A DNA stretch of 63,747 bases from Selaginella moellendorffii. Lineage: Eukaryota; Streptophyta; Lycopodiopsida; Selaginellales; Selaginellaceae. Location: NCBI RefSeq assembly GCF_000143415.4, contig NW_003314303.1, positions 378,467-442,213 on the forward strand, read 5' to 3'. Under the pieces are notes generated by a model. The model was given only the letters and a program-made list of their open reading frames with translations. It was not told the origin of the DNA and did no database searches. Shown one piece after another: positions 34,200-45,844 of this stretch. Position numbers and translations under genes: made by a program. The first letter of the stretch is position 1; every line of letters starts with the position of its first letter.

Positions 34200-36640
34200 G
34201 CATTTTATAAATCGTAAAAAACAAAAGCCAGGCAGCGATTAGCCCGAGACCTTCGACAATCGAAGCACTTCGCCAATGCCGTTGGTTCTAGATCCACAAA
34301 GAGGAGCCACCCAAACATCTGGACCGTCAATTTAGCCATGCAAAGTATTAGCGAATAGGACTCTGCCACGTTAGCAATAGAAAAAACATGTTGTTTGGTC
34401 ACCAACACCTGTACTTTGTCAAATTCCATCAACAAGGAAAAACGATTTGGTTGACAAAAATGAATCTATCAAATGATAGAAAACTTTGAAATAAAAATCA
34501 TGCAAAGGAAGGAAAGAAACCACATTTATCTAATGCAAAAAAAATATTGTTATCTTTTGAAAAGAAGCAAAATTTTATTTTCTTTAATCAGTTTAAATTA
34601 TAATAATTATTTAACAAGATCTACTTATTAGAATAAATATCTCTATAATTAAAAATGCCACCTTTTCTTTTTAATTATTTTCATTTTAGATGATGGTGCT
34701 AGTGAACATTTAGCAATTAATTTTTTTTTGTGTAACACTTAAAAAATAAAAATGCAAATTAAATTAAAGAAAATTTTTGGTATAAAAATGAATAAAAGGA
34801 AAAAGGTCAATATTTTATGGTATATAAAAGCATTATAATATAATATTGATTAAATATAATATAAAAATATAATATAAACAGACAAATATATTTGGTTAAA
34901 GAAAATAAATGGGTAATGAATGGAAAAAGCTATTAGAATGTTTGAGACTTGACCTTTTGTTATTATCTATATAATAAACTACAATTTATATACCTTCACC
35001 AAAATTAAATTTATAGAGCATTTTTACATTGCACTAAGTGATAGGCATGTTATAGTAATATAAAAAAGAAATAACTAAATTATTAATAATTATTTTATAA
35101 TTCTTTTATAAAAAATATTTTTCTAATAACTTTATGATATTAACTATAATTTTTATTTTTATATTTTAAATTTACTTAATAAAATTTAAATATTTTAACA
35201 ACTTGTACTGTTTGCTAATACTACATTAAAATAATTCCAAAATATTTGTACCACTTAGCTTTGTCTCATAATTAAAGTTTTCAAAACTTTATGTTTTATG
35301 TAAAAAATAGCAAAAAATATAACATTAAAATATTTATATAAATAATTTTAATTTCTTTATCCTTCTGATATATAAATAAAAATTACTTATAATTCTTAAA
35401 ATAGCTTAAACTTTTAATAATAAAATAATGATTATATTTGTTAAATCATGATATAAGTAATATTTATGTAAAATATGTAATATTTTATTAAAATCACTAA
35501 ATTTTTAAATTTAAATTACATTTCATCTTAAAGAAAGAAATGTGCATTATTAAGAGGTTTTCTTTCAAATGCATGCAATTTAAATTTAAATATTATTTAC
35601 TTAAATTTTATTCTTTTAATTATATATATAGTATTAAGTATATGACATTACATTTTTCTTAGATTTTAGATTATGTTTTGGATTTTATAATATTTTAATT
35701 TATATTTTGTTATTACTTAGTTAAGTACATAAGAAAGGCTCTTTATTATTATTATATTATCATAAAAGTATGTTTAAATTATTACATAATTTAAGCTCAT
35801 ATGTATGTAAAAATCTTTAAAAAAACCGTCAAATTTAGTGTCAAAATAGTTAGAAAGAGTTTATTTAATTTGGTATAAAAGGATTAGTCTGAATGAGTAT
35901 TATCTAATGAGAATGAGTAACTGAATACTATAGAATATCTAGAATATCCAGGCATATTCTAGATATATCCACTACCAAATCCTTAGTTAAGCAAACCAAA
36001 GAAAAAAATCAAGTAAGTATCCTTATTAAATATGTTAAATCAATTTACTAACACTTGAATAAAAGGGACTAATAAAGGAAAGTAATAGCATCAACCACCA
36101 TTATAGCAATAATAGAAAAATATTCAAAAAGACTTGCCAATCATATTTACAACATGTGTCCCTAGGTATGGATTTAGCATGTACTATCTGATAACATGTT
36201 AAATCATGTTATCCTATCTCATACCATTTTATGCCATATTATTTGAGCTTTAGGTTGGGCTTATTTGATGAATTTTGGATGTATTGTTTATATGAGTTTA
36301 CACTTAGCTGAGGCATATTAGCAACTTAAAATTACACTTTGATTTGGTAAAATTAATGTTACCATAAGTTATTACTATATTACTGTTCGACAAACACTGA
36401 TAATATCTAGCTATCAAGACTTATTTAGGTCTTTTTTAATGAATTACAGTTTGTAAAAATAGTTTATAGTAAAATAATATAGCTTTATAAAAGATAGGTT
36501 CTAATAAAAACTTTAAAACCTTCATTTATTCAATTTAAATTTCCTAAGACTTTTAATTGACTGACTTATTAAACTTAACTCAACTTAAGTTTAGACCATA
36601 AAATAAGTGGTTGTTACTACCCTACCAAACAGCACTTTGA
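34200..36640. other. AT-rich gene desert
   Basis: From about 34440 to 36600 the sequence is strongly AT-rich, with poly-A/T and TAATA/TTTAAA runs and no ORF of note in any frame. I see no terminal repeats that define a transposon. It resembles the composition of the element at the window start and may be old transposon or matrix-attachment-like DNA. 34200-34440 is the PDHB promoter side. Confidence 0.6.
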
Positions 36641-37560
36641 TGCAACATCCAGTGGCTCTGCCATCTCCTCGAAAACTTTAGTAGTTGCCACAACTTCCAC
36701 ACTTTGCATGGAAAGCTTTACTTTTAGTCTAGCAAGGAAAGCTCGTGTATTAATAATCTCATCATGAGCTTGCAAGGTCTAGAGCAAATCTGCATAGATC
36801 AAGATAAAACTTGTCCAGTTTGAATGGGAGTGGCAGGGTATCCTGTTGAAAACTCTCCTTGCATCCTCCAAACTTCCACACCTGATGTAAAAATCCATGA
36901 GACTGTTCCTGGAAAACTTATCAGATGACACGGCTTGAACGTGAAGAGGCATGACTTTATCGAGAGTTTGGAGCAGCTTTCTAGTCTCGAGCTTGGTCTG
37001 TTCTTTAGCTGGCTATCCGGCGCAAGCGTTCAAAGAAGCAGCAAAAGTCACTCCATCGCGAGCAATCAAATTATAGCCATCACGGTCCCGAGGTTGGCCT
37101 GTTCTTCAGCTGCCATGCCGATGGAAGCGTTCAAAGCAGCAGCAAAAGTCACTCCATCGGGAGCGATCAAACTATAGCCATCTCTGTGTCGTCGAAGAAA
37201 CGTCTGGAAATGCTCGTTAGCTACCTCTTTCTCGGTGTAGAAGTTCACCAGACTGCCTGCTACGAAATCATGCAGCAAGCTTTGATCGCTACAGCAAAGG
37301 TCACGGCATCCGGTGGAGCTCGAGTTTGATTTTCTAAGAGCATCCCGAGAGCCAACGATCTCTTGGCCATTGTCAGCGTAGATCAAAGCGTTCCAGGAGA
37401 CAGCGTCGTGGAGGGGCATGAATCAAAGCGTTTGCGGTGCTTCCACTTCCACACTTGGAGTGCGACCAAGAGGTTGCCGGAAGCTACGTCTCTTGCGTGG
37501 ATGGTCTTCCCTTGGCCTACATTCTTGCAGATTTGAGAGCGCCGAGATGGTGGAGCTCCA
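36641..37560 (-). pseudogene. PPR pseudogene fragment 3 (minus)
   Basis: The minus strand encodes DAVSWNALIYADNGQE and APDGVTFAAALNASIGMA (37066-37419), typical PLS PPR motifs, with frame breaks and stops around them. It is paralogous to 42270-43490 (shared CAGTTTGAATGGGAGTGGCAGGG at about 36820 and 42270). No complete array remains. Confidence 0.75.
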
Positions 37561-37647
37561 AGATGGCTGGATAGCTATACACATGAAGTTGCCCTAGCTA
37601 CAACTTGGCATCATTGAAGAAAGAATCGAAAGGCAAAAAAAATAGCA

Positions 37648-38520
37648 TCATTCGTAATAGCGGGAGCGGGAGGAGAGAGGCGGCCCGTTTCGAAAGCTTT
37701 GCAGGATGTCCTCAAACTCGTGCCGCGAAGCCCAAGCGAGCCACGCCCTCTCGATAACATACGTCATAAGCTCCTCGGGCGTGCAGCTCTTGCGGAGCTT
37801 GCCCGAGACGGGAGGGAAGGGCGTATACGATTCCCCACCGGCAATGCAGTGCACCCGCAGCGGAAACGGCACCACCCCAGTGGCATCCAGCACCAGCGAC
37901 GCCACAACCTCCGCAAGCCGAGAGTTGCCATCCCCAAACGGCCTGAGCTTGGATCCAACGTCGAGAAATCCGCATGCGGCCACGCCAAACGCCGGCACCA
38001 CCCTCTCCTCGACAGGCAACTCCAGCAGCGACGCCACCCCCGACTTGATCTCGCCGAGTTTGCTTGCCACCACAACGGCGCTCACACCCGCTCCGAGTCC
38101 CGCACCGCCGTTGACCACCCTGGCCTGGATGTCAGCTAGGGAGTGCAGGTCAAGGGCGAAGCCGGGTTTGACCGAGTGCAGGGCATATTCCAGGGCATCG
38201 CACATCCCCTGCGACTCGGCGCGCTGCTGGTCGCTGAGGTAGTCGGGGAAGTTGTACTCGAGGCATGCGCGGTTGGAGAGCGCCGAGTCCGGGTGGGGGA
38301 TGAGGCGCTTGTCCCTCAGCCGCCCTGATGTGTCGCAGAAGTCGACGAGCTGTGCCTGCCACATTACCTGGGGTATCCTCGACGACGCAGCAGTAGTAGC
38401 GGCCGCAGCAATGTCCTTGACCATGTCTGATGTGCTGCGCTGCTTCTCTGGTTGCATCGTCAGCGCCCTCCACCAAGGCAGCTCCAACGGCCTCAACCTC
38501 ATCGCCGCTTTGCTTGCCAT
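37648..38520 (-). CDS. Fic-fold (Fido superfamily) protein with degraded active-site motif, single exon
   Basis: 290 residues without introns. Fic enzymes transfer AMP or other groups from nucleotides to protein hydroxyls using the motif HPFx(D/E)GNGR. Here the equivalent site reads LRPFGDGNSRLAEVV at about residues 188-202: the catalytic His is Arg and the second Gly is Ser, while Phe, Asp, the first Gly, Asn and the final Arg are kept. The following helix (VASLVLDATG) and the preceding VPAFGVAACGFLDVGSK match the fold, so this is a Fic relative that is probably catalytically altered or dead. The frame is clean and a TATATA lies 31 bp upstream of the ATG (38551-38556). It lies 414 bp downstream of the stop of the intact Fic gene, in the same direction. 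Confidence 0.7.
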   Translation of the reverse strand: MASKAAMRLRPLELPWWRALTMQPEKQRSTSDMVKDIAAAATTAASSRIPQVMWQAQLVDFCDTSGRLRDKRLIPHPDSALSNRACLEYNFPDYLSDQQRAESQGMCDALEYALHSVKPGFALDLHSLADIQARVVNGGAGLGAGVSAVVVASKLGEIKSGVASLLELPVEERVVPAFGVAACGFLDVGSKLRPFGDGNSRLAEVVASLVLDATGVVPFPLRVHCIAGGESYTPFPPVSGKLRKSCTPEELMTYVIERAWLAWASRHEFEDILQSFRNGPPLSSRSRYYE

Positions 38521-38550
38521 CGATCCTTTCCTTCGACCCTACCGTGACTG

Positions 38551-38556
38551 TATATA
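38551..38556 (-). promoter_or_regulatory. Putative TATA box of the degraded Fic gene
   Basis: TATATA on the minus strand about 31 bp before the ATG at 38520. The position implies a very short 5' UTR, or that translation starts at a later Met. Confidence 0.3.
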
Positions 38557-38934
38557 GTCTTAGGCTTTAACCATTATTCTCGTTTGCTAAGCAACAGAGA
38601 AAAATCTATGAGACATACCCTTGAAGCTATGCATATGAAACCATACCTTGTTACAGCAGCACCATGCTTCACTCCAAGAGTAAAAGCAACAAGAGCATGG
38701 GACCAAGAAGAAGAAACAACTCACCATTTTCTTGATGGAAGACCAGGAGCTTCGATGGCAGTGCAGCCACTACTTCTCGAGCTTCCACAGCTCACATATC
38801 GATGGTGATTCCAGGCATACTTGACGGACCGCTTGTTCATCTCGAACCTCTCGAGCCGAATTTGATCAGATGGTGGAGAAGACGAGGCTGTGTACTCTAG
38901 ACGCTCCATCGACTCACTCCTTTATTCCACTACC

Positions 38935-40927
38935 TCAAGAAATGATGAATTGCTCATAGGCCACGTCCACCAGGAAGGCAGCAACATCCGTCGTGTCACA
39001 CTCCGGAACGCTCTCCAATGGAATGACACTGGCCTTGTTTGTCCTCGACAACGCGAGCGAATGTAGCATCCAAGTTCTCGCTGGCGTACAGTCCGTGTTC
39101 TCAGGGAGGCGCACATATCTTCCTCCGAGGCTGTCCTGGAGAAGCATTACCGTTACTTTTCTGCAAGAAAAGTTCTCAGTTACAAATGAATGGTAGAAAA
39201 CAAAAAGACAAAGATATAAACCTTGACACTCGACCATTGCCATCGCGGAATGGGTGAATTTCTAGGAACTCCACCATGTACCGCGCAGCAAGAGTAAAGT
39301 GCTTGCAGAGCGAACATGTTTGTGTGAGCTGGTGGTCTTCCTCAGCAAGGATCTCCCACTGTAAAGGCAGTGATTAAATCGGCTAATATAATAAACTCAC
39401 CTCTATGGTCAGTGCCCGGATCCACGCAGAGAGACAGCACTCAATGGCTTTCCAATCAAGAAAGCTTTGCCGCACACCATCACGTAGAGTCAAACTATAA
39501 GCGTGAGAAGTTCGTAGCTGTTTCTCCACGGGATTCAGCGCAATCACATCATCTATAGTAAGGCTCCGTGCGTCCAGCTTTGCAAGGAAATCTGGTGGCG
39601 TGTGAGGGACTCGTGGAAGCCTGGAGAGCTTAGCCACCATAGAGGACGTAGACAAAGCCTCGTGCCATGAAGGATGAGCCGACGTGCTTCTCCACGGGGA
39701 AACTCGGAAATGCTCCCCTCGCAAATCTTGCTGTTTGAAACAAGTCAAGACTCACGCAAAAGAAATAGAACTCCAAGATACCTGGTGCCTTCCCTGCCAC
39801 AGTTCGTCCTTGACATTGGCAAGAAAAAAGGATGAACAAAAAGCATTAGAAGTACGTAAGGATTCGTGACGAAGCAAATGGGCCAGTACCTGGTGCAGAG
39901 CCGCGGATTGAGAATCCCGAGCAGGAGACATGGACACTAGAAAAAAGCGTTGCAATGAGAATGAAGAACTTTGATAGTCAGAGCACCTGTGGCGTGGAGA
40001 CAAGTATTGGAGGGCTGTCCAACAGGCGGAGATCACTGGAGAGAACACTGAAAGCATTAAAAACAAGTAGGAGTCCTAGACGAATAAAACAACCTGGTGC
40101 AAAGGCTGCGGGTCGACTCATACAAGGCATGGACACTGGGAAAAAGAAGAATGAATTAGAAGGAGAATAGAGGTAAAATGGAGTATCGAAAGCACCTGCG
40201 ACGTGGAGACTGGTATTCAAGGCTGCTCTGGCTGTCCAACAGGCTGCGACCACTGGAAAGAAAAAATGTAAAAACAAGTAGGAACCTTAGACGAATAAAA
40301 CAACCTGGTGAATAGGCTGCCGGTAGAGAAGGTCGACTCATACGAGACATGGACACTGGAAAAAAGAAGAATGCGTTAGAATGAAAATAAAGGTAAATGG
40401 AGTACAGAAGAGCACCTGCGACGTGAAGACTGGTATTCAAGGCTGCTTTGGCTGTCCAACATGCTGCGCTCACTGGAAAGAAAAAAAGGAAGCATTAGAA
40501 ACAAGTAGGAATCCTACAGAAAGCCAACAACGGGCCAACAACCTGGTGGATAGGCCGCGGGTAGAGAAGGTCGAGTCATATGAGACATGGTCACTAGAAA
40601 ACACAAGAACAATGCGTTGGAATGAGAATGAACGTTGATAATGGACTAACCTGCGGCGTAGAGACAGGTATTCAGGGCTGATCAGGCCGTCGAACAGGCT
40701 GCAATCGATGGAAGCCAAGCGCCTTCCACAGCAGGAGGCCGGCACAACACTGTAAGGATGACACGAAAGAAAGACATGAACGAGAGAATGTTGCGGAACG
40801 ATCCCTGGTGCGATGCTTTGAAGCGAATCGTCTAGAATGCATACCTGGATTCGATATTTCGAACAAGCAGGGCTCGATTTGCTTCTCCACATGCCACGAA
40901 TCCTGAAATTCCAGAGGATCGATACAT
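38935..40927 (-). CDS. Fic-domain protein with intact HPFRDGNGR motif and exon-repeat N-terminus
   Basis: The core exons 39782-39808, 39401-39730, 39222-39358 and 38935-39160 encode a Fic domain. The motif HPFRDGNGR in FLEIHPFRDGNGRVSR has the catalytic His and the nucleotide-binding Asn/Arg. Upstream lie four tandem exon-pair cassettes. Joining 40845-40927 (ATG at 40927), 40651-40749, 40543-40593, 40416-40472, 40305-40355, 40196-40252, 40094-40135 and 39987-40035 to the core, and skipping 39890-39936, gives one stop-free frame of 1,209 nt (402 residues) with GT-AG ends throughout. Alternatively 39890-39931 supplies its own ATG (MSPARDSQ) and yields a 253-residue form. Fic AMPylases modify Ser/Thr/Tyr of partner proteins; the partner is unknown. 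No classical inhibitory helix motif was recognised. The Fic call is firm; the N-terminal splicing is inference. Confidence 0.7.
39890..40749 (-). repeat. Four tandem exon-pair cassettes upstream of the Fic domain
   Basis: Each cassette contains exon type B (57, 57, 49 or 99 nt; core LLDSQSSLEYQSPRR) and exon type A (51, 51, 42 or 47 nt; STFSTGSLFT-like), both flanked by AG and GT. A copies: 39890-39936, 40094-40135, 40305-40355, 40543-40593. B copies: 39987-40035, 40196-40252, 40416-40472, 40651-40749. The spacing is about 205-240 bp. The intron parts are repeated as well (AAACAAGTAGGA...CGAATAAAACAACCTGGTG). Most lengths are multiples of three, so cassettes can be added or skipped without changing frame. 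Confidence 0.8.
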
Positions 40928-41189
40928 CGATTCAGCGAGCAGACGATCGATATTACGGACCTGAGGCCTTCACCCTGCCGACGAGAGAGCGCATCATCTT
41001 GCCTTGCCGCTCGATTACCCTAGGAGAAGGAGAATGAAGAACTGCTGGAGGACGCCGAATTTAAACATTTCCCTCCAGTGTATCCTGGCCGTCCAGTGTC
41101 CGCGTGCCGATCGATGCCACGTGTCTCACCGGATCGCAAGACATACTGCCACGTGTCGGGCATGAAAGACGGACCGCGATGCTGTCGCT
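40928..41189. other. Promoter side of the Fic gene
   Basis: No gene seen. GC-richer than the flanks. Likely 5' region of the minus-strand Fic gene. Confidence 0.35.
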
Positions 41190-41765
41190 CTACACTGCGT
41201 CGACGAAGTAAAGGCCGGAATGGCTTTTGATCAGTGATACTGGCTTCGTACGCTCGAAACGGGCACATCGAGGAGATCTTCTACCGGATGCCAGAGTGGG
41301 ACTCGGTGTCTTGGCTCGGCTTTGCTCTAAACGGGCATCTTGGTCAGGCCGCGAATATCTTCCACTCAATGCCCGAGCAAAGCTCTGTCTCCTGGACCCG
41401 GCTATGCCCAAAACATAAACTCCACAGCCCCGTCTACGATGGGAAGTGCTCGCTCGTGTCCATAGGTATGTCGACAATGGACTACTGGATCCAGCCAGCC
41501 GACGAAACAGCACTTCAGCTGCATGATCGATCTGCTGGGCATTTGGATCACGCGCAGGAGGTCATACTCACGATCCCATTCGTTCCGGACTTGCTCGAGT
41601 GGACGTGTCTCTTGGCTGCTTGCAAGAGCCACAATAGCCTGCACCACGGAGCTCATGCCGCGGAGCGTGTACTCCCGAGAATTTCCACGACGACGAGCGC
41701 TAGCTACGTTCTTCTCCGGAACTTGTTCTCGCTTAGTGGTGGTGGCAGTATCAAAGTCTTCTAGC
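41190..41765 (+). pseudogene. PPR pseudogene fragment 4 (plus)
   Basis: The ORF at 41234-41764 contains ILASYARNGHIEEIFYRMPE, SVSWLGFALNGHLGQA and, after a shifted portion, PDLLEWTCLLAACKSH, the end of a PLS/E-class PPR protein. The middle has lost its frame (the L-repeat MIDLLG appears in the next frame). It is a dead copy, facing the minus-strand copy that follows. Confidence 0.8.
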
Positions 41766-41789
41766 TTTCGGGAGTGACTCGATCCAAAA

Positions 41790-43495
41790 CATGGCAGTAG
41801 CGGTTCTTCTAGTGTTCCACTGAGCAAAGGCTTGCCATGGTGACATGAGCCCCGGCGTCGGCTTCGTTCATATCCAGCAAAGCTTGTACGCAACTCTTGC
41901 CACCACGGGATTTTTCCACTTCCAGCAGGCACCGAGAATACTTCTCCAGATCCCGGCATTTTCTTCCAAAGCCATGCCTTTTACCAAGCTCAGAGCAGCC
42001 TCGAGTTTGCCGGCTCGGCCGTAGAGATCGACCATTGCGCTATAGTGTTCTAAGCTCGGAGAAGCTCCATACTTGGATACCATCGTCTCGAAACAGCGAG
42101 CTCCTTTCTCCACAAGGCCTGCGTGACTGCAAGCTGTGAGGAAGCACAGCAACGAGCTGGAGCTCACTCGCATAAACTCGCCCTCCATCTTGTGGAAAAC
42201 TCCGAGTTTCTCCACAAGGCCTGCGTGACTGCATCTCCGGCTCTTCGTACTCGGCTTAGATCGATATCAAACTCGTGCAGTTTGAATGGGAGTGGCAGGG
42301 CATCCTGTCGAAAACTCCTTCCACACCTGGCGTACAAATCCATGACACTGTTCCCGACACTCCTGCAAAACTTATCGCCCGACAAGCTCTTCTCGGCTTG
42401 AACGTGAAGAGCCATGACTTTGTCGAGAGTTTTGAGCAGCTCTCCAGTCCCGAGTTTGGCCTGTTTTATCGCTGCCATGCCGCCGCAAGTGTTCAAAGCA
42501 GCAGCAAACGTCACTCCATCGGGAGCGATCCAACTATATCCATCTCTGTGTCGTTGAAGAAACCTCTGGAAAAGCTCGTAAGCCACCTCTCCCTGGCCAT
42601 TCTCAGCATATCCCAAGATCAGAGCGTTCCATGACACCACATCTGGCTGCTTTATCCTGTCGAAAACCCTCTCGAGCCTGCTCCACCCGTCCACACTTTG
42701 CGTAGAAGTTCACCAGACTGGCCGCTACGAAATCATCGCTTCCAAATCCGAGCTTCTCAGCTTGCAAGCGTAAGTCTCTCCCCTTGAGCAGCATCACCGC
42801 CTTCTTCCCATCCTCTTTCACGGCCAAGTTCGGCCAAGCTTTGATCACTGCAACAAAAGTCCGCAAGTTTGGCAAGCATCTAGCAGCGTCCATGCCTGCC
42901 GAGAACAAATCCAAACTCACTCCAAGATCTCTGGAAGAACTAGTATCAGCATACCCGAGAAGGAGCGAGGTGACGACGTCGTGACGAACCATCCTATCGA
43001 AAACTCTGCGAGAATCCAGCAAACTCCCACACTTTGCGCAGACATCCACGAGCGAGCTCACCACAACAATGTCCTGCTCAAATCCCATCCTTGCAGCTCG
43101 AGAGTGACTGTGAAAAATGTAGAGGAATGGGAGGGAAAGCCTCGATCTTTGTAAGAAGCTCACTATGGATGTTTCTTTCCTCGCCAGGTTTGATCGCTGC
43201 AGCAAAGGTCACGGCATCCGGTGGAGCTTGAGTTTGATTTTCTAGCAGCATCTCCGTTAGCGTCTCGAGCGCCAAGATCTCTTGGCCATTGTCAGCGTAG
43301 CACAGGATCAAAGCGTTTCAGGGGGCAGCGTCATGGAGGGGCATGGAATCAAAGACCCTGGTCGCGTTTGCGGTGCTTCCACACTTGGAGTAACAAGGCT
43401 GCTGGCGACCAAGAGGGTGGATTCGTTGCCGGAAGCTATGGCTCTTGCGTGGATCGTCTTTGCTTGGCCTGCATTCTAGATTTGAGAGCTGCCAG
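41790..43495 (-). pseudogene. PPR (PLS/E-class) pseudogene with several frameshifts
   Basis: From 43490 down, the minus strand reads a series of PPR motifs in changing frames: SSLVDVCAKCGSLLDSRRVF (about 43050), FVAASLVNFYAKCGRVEQA (about 42730), VVSWNALILGYAENGQGE (about 42620), APDGVTFAAALNTCGGMAA and, near the end, FLTACSHAGLVEKG, SAMVDLYGRAGKLEAAL and WRSILGACWKW (E motif). Frame changes near 43080, 42690, 42240 and elsewhere break it. The array order and the E motif show it derives from a full organelle RNA-editing or RNA-processing type PPR gene. Confidence 0.85.
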
Positions 43496-44183
43496 GAGCG
43501 ATAATAAGGTTGAGCTCCAGCTCAAGATGAGAAAAACTTCTTGAAAGCTTTGCCATTGCTATGTTTACTTGAAATTAGAGTGCAAGGAATAAGAATATCC
43601 GGAAAATATATTTTAATCTTAATATTATTTCAAATGGACCTGGGACAGTGGCTCTAGAGAACTGGATTGTCACATAAATTTGGTTCATTCTTGCCATGAG
43701 TTAATAAGTATCTACTTTGCAGTTTTAATTTATATTATAGAATATTCTTTTTACAATTATTATTAATTAAAAACTTTAACGATTTAAATTATAGTTGTTA
43801 CACAAAATTTATTATATTATTGGTAAATTAGAAAAATATAGTTATTAAAATCTCCAGTTTATAATATTTTTAATCATGAAAATAACTAATGCTAGTATAT
43901 TAATAATATAATAGAATATAACTTTTCCAAAGTAAACCATATGTTACTTGCACATAGTGTTTATAAATTTAAACACAATTTATATTAGTGATAAATAACA
44001 AACAAATTATCTTGAAAAATATCCTAAAATTTACGCTAATATTTTTCGTATATCATATTTTAAAGTTAGTTTTCTGCTCAAAAGTTATTTTGTTTCGAGA
44101 CAAAAAGAATGGATCTTATTGTTTGATTAGACGAGAAACGAAAAAAAAAACTCTCTTTTTCTCCTAGTTCTAGACAAGCCGTT
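43496..44183. other. AT-rich non-coding stretch
   Basis: No ORF of note. Strongly AT-rich from about 43560 to 44110, similar to 34440-36600. It directly abuts the 3' end of PDHB copy 2. Confidence 0.55.
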
Positions 44184-45546
44184 CTAGACAAGCCCTTGGC
44201 ACATTTGCTCCACTTTCACCACAATCTGTGCCGGTTGCACCACCGTCGCGTCCTCCAGCGTCGCAGCGTATGGCGTCGGCACGTCCTGCGATGACAAACA
44301 CTCGGGCCGGCCGTCGAGGAAGTCCCAGAAGTTGTCAACAATCGCAGCTCTCAAGCTCGCTCCAATCCCGCCAGTTCTCATGCACTCCTCCACGATGAGA
44401 ACCTTGTGCGTCTTCTTGATCGAGTTTCCAATCGTAAAGAGATCGAAAGGCTTGAGCGACCTGATGTCGATGATCTCCGGATCATAGCCTCTCTCCACCA
44501 GAGTCTTGGCAGCCTGGAGCACGAAGTGCCGCATCCTCGAGTACGTGAGAATGGTGACGTCCTTTCCCGGACGAACAAGCTCGGCTTCCTCGAGACAAAG
44601 CACATACTCCTCGTCGGGGATCCTCTCCTTGAGATTGTAGAGAAGGACGTGCTCGTAGAGGATCACCGGGTTGTCACTCCGGATCGCGGCCTTCATCAGT
44701 CCCTTCGCGTTGTAAGGAGTGGAGCATGCCACCATTTGCAAGCCCGGGACCGACTGGAAGTACGACTCCAAGCGCTGTGAGTGCTCGGCTCCAAGCTGCT
44801 TTCCCACTCCACCGGGACCTCTGATAACGATCGGGATCTTGAACTGGCCACCCGAAGTATAGTGGAGCATTCCCGCGTTGTTGGAGATCTGGTTGTAAGC
44901 CAGCAGCAAGAATCCCATGTTCATGCCTTCCACCACTGTCCTGAGTCCCGTCATGGCAGCTCCAATCCCCATCCCCGTGAAAGAGTTCTCGCAAATCGGC
45001 GTGTCGAGGACGCGCAAGTCGCCAAACTTCTCGGCCAGTCCCTTGGTGACTTTGTAGGAGCCTCCGTAGTGACCGACATCTTCGCCTATGACGCACACTG
45101 TGGGATCTCTTGCCATCTCTTCCTCGAGACCTTCGCGAAGAGCATCGAAGAGCAAGATCTCGTGACTGGAAGTAAAGAACCAAGTGAAAAACTAGATTTT
45201 GGAGGCTGAAACTTGTAAGAACTTACCCGGATTTCGCAGTGGTCAGATTCGGAGCTTCGCCTTTCACCTACACGCATGATGGGTAAAACTTCTCTGTCGG
45301 TAGGAAGAACTTACCGCGACAGCTTTTAGCGCAGAGCTCCTGTTCTTCCTCGATTCCTCGCTCAATGCAGCTCCTCTAACGACAAGGGCGCCTGAAAGAA
45401 GGCTTCATCGAGAAATTCCCGGAGACAGCGAGCTGATTACCTCGAGCTGGAACAGCCGATGAAGAGCACCGGATCCGCCCAGCATTTGGCGGCGACAGCA
45501 GCCGATTCTCAATGCCGGGAGCAAGCGCCGCTCCTGCCGCGGCCAT
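44184..45546 (-). CDS. PDHB: Plastid pyruvate dehydrogenase E1 component subunit beta, copy 2
   Basis: Exons from ATG 45546: 45441-45546, 45315-45391, 45227-45267 and 44184-45165, total 1,206 nt, 401 residues. The last exon is 982 nt in both copies and the proteins are almost identical over the catalytic body (first about 315 of 327 residues of that exon). They differ at scattered sites such as [10 protein letters not shown] against [10 protein letters not shown]. The transit peptide ([15 protein letters not shown]...) and exon 2 differ much more from copy 1, so N-terminal targeting has diverged while the enzyme has been conserved, or the body has been homogenised by gene conversion. The role is as for copy 1: the E1-beta subunit pairs with E1-alpha to bind thiamine diphosphate in the plastid complex. 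Confidence 0.95.
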
Positions 45547-45844
45547 TGCACGATCGCGCCCTTGCCGGATCCACAAAACCCTAATCGCCGAGAGAAGAAT
45601 TTATTCGCTAGCCAGCAAGCATACAATGAACTAGCGGCCAGGAACTTGCCACGTCAGCAAAACTCTAGCAGGGACCAAAATATTCTTCCGCTCTTTCATC
45701 TGTCAATCAAATCTTGTCAGTTTGTGGTCTAGGGCAGAAATGCGGCCGCGATGCGAGGTAAGCTCTCGATTTCGCCGCCCCAATCGATCGATTGCCTGCT
45801 GCTGGCAGTGGAAATCGAGCTTGGCGGCAGCGAATTAGCGGGGC

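Noticed and set aside
39890-40749. Possible CRISPR-like or tRNA-like array
   Set aside because: Repeat units are 205-240 bp, imperfect, flanked by splice signals and fit an exon-duplication explanation. The genome is eukaryotic.
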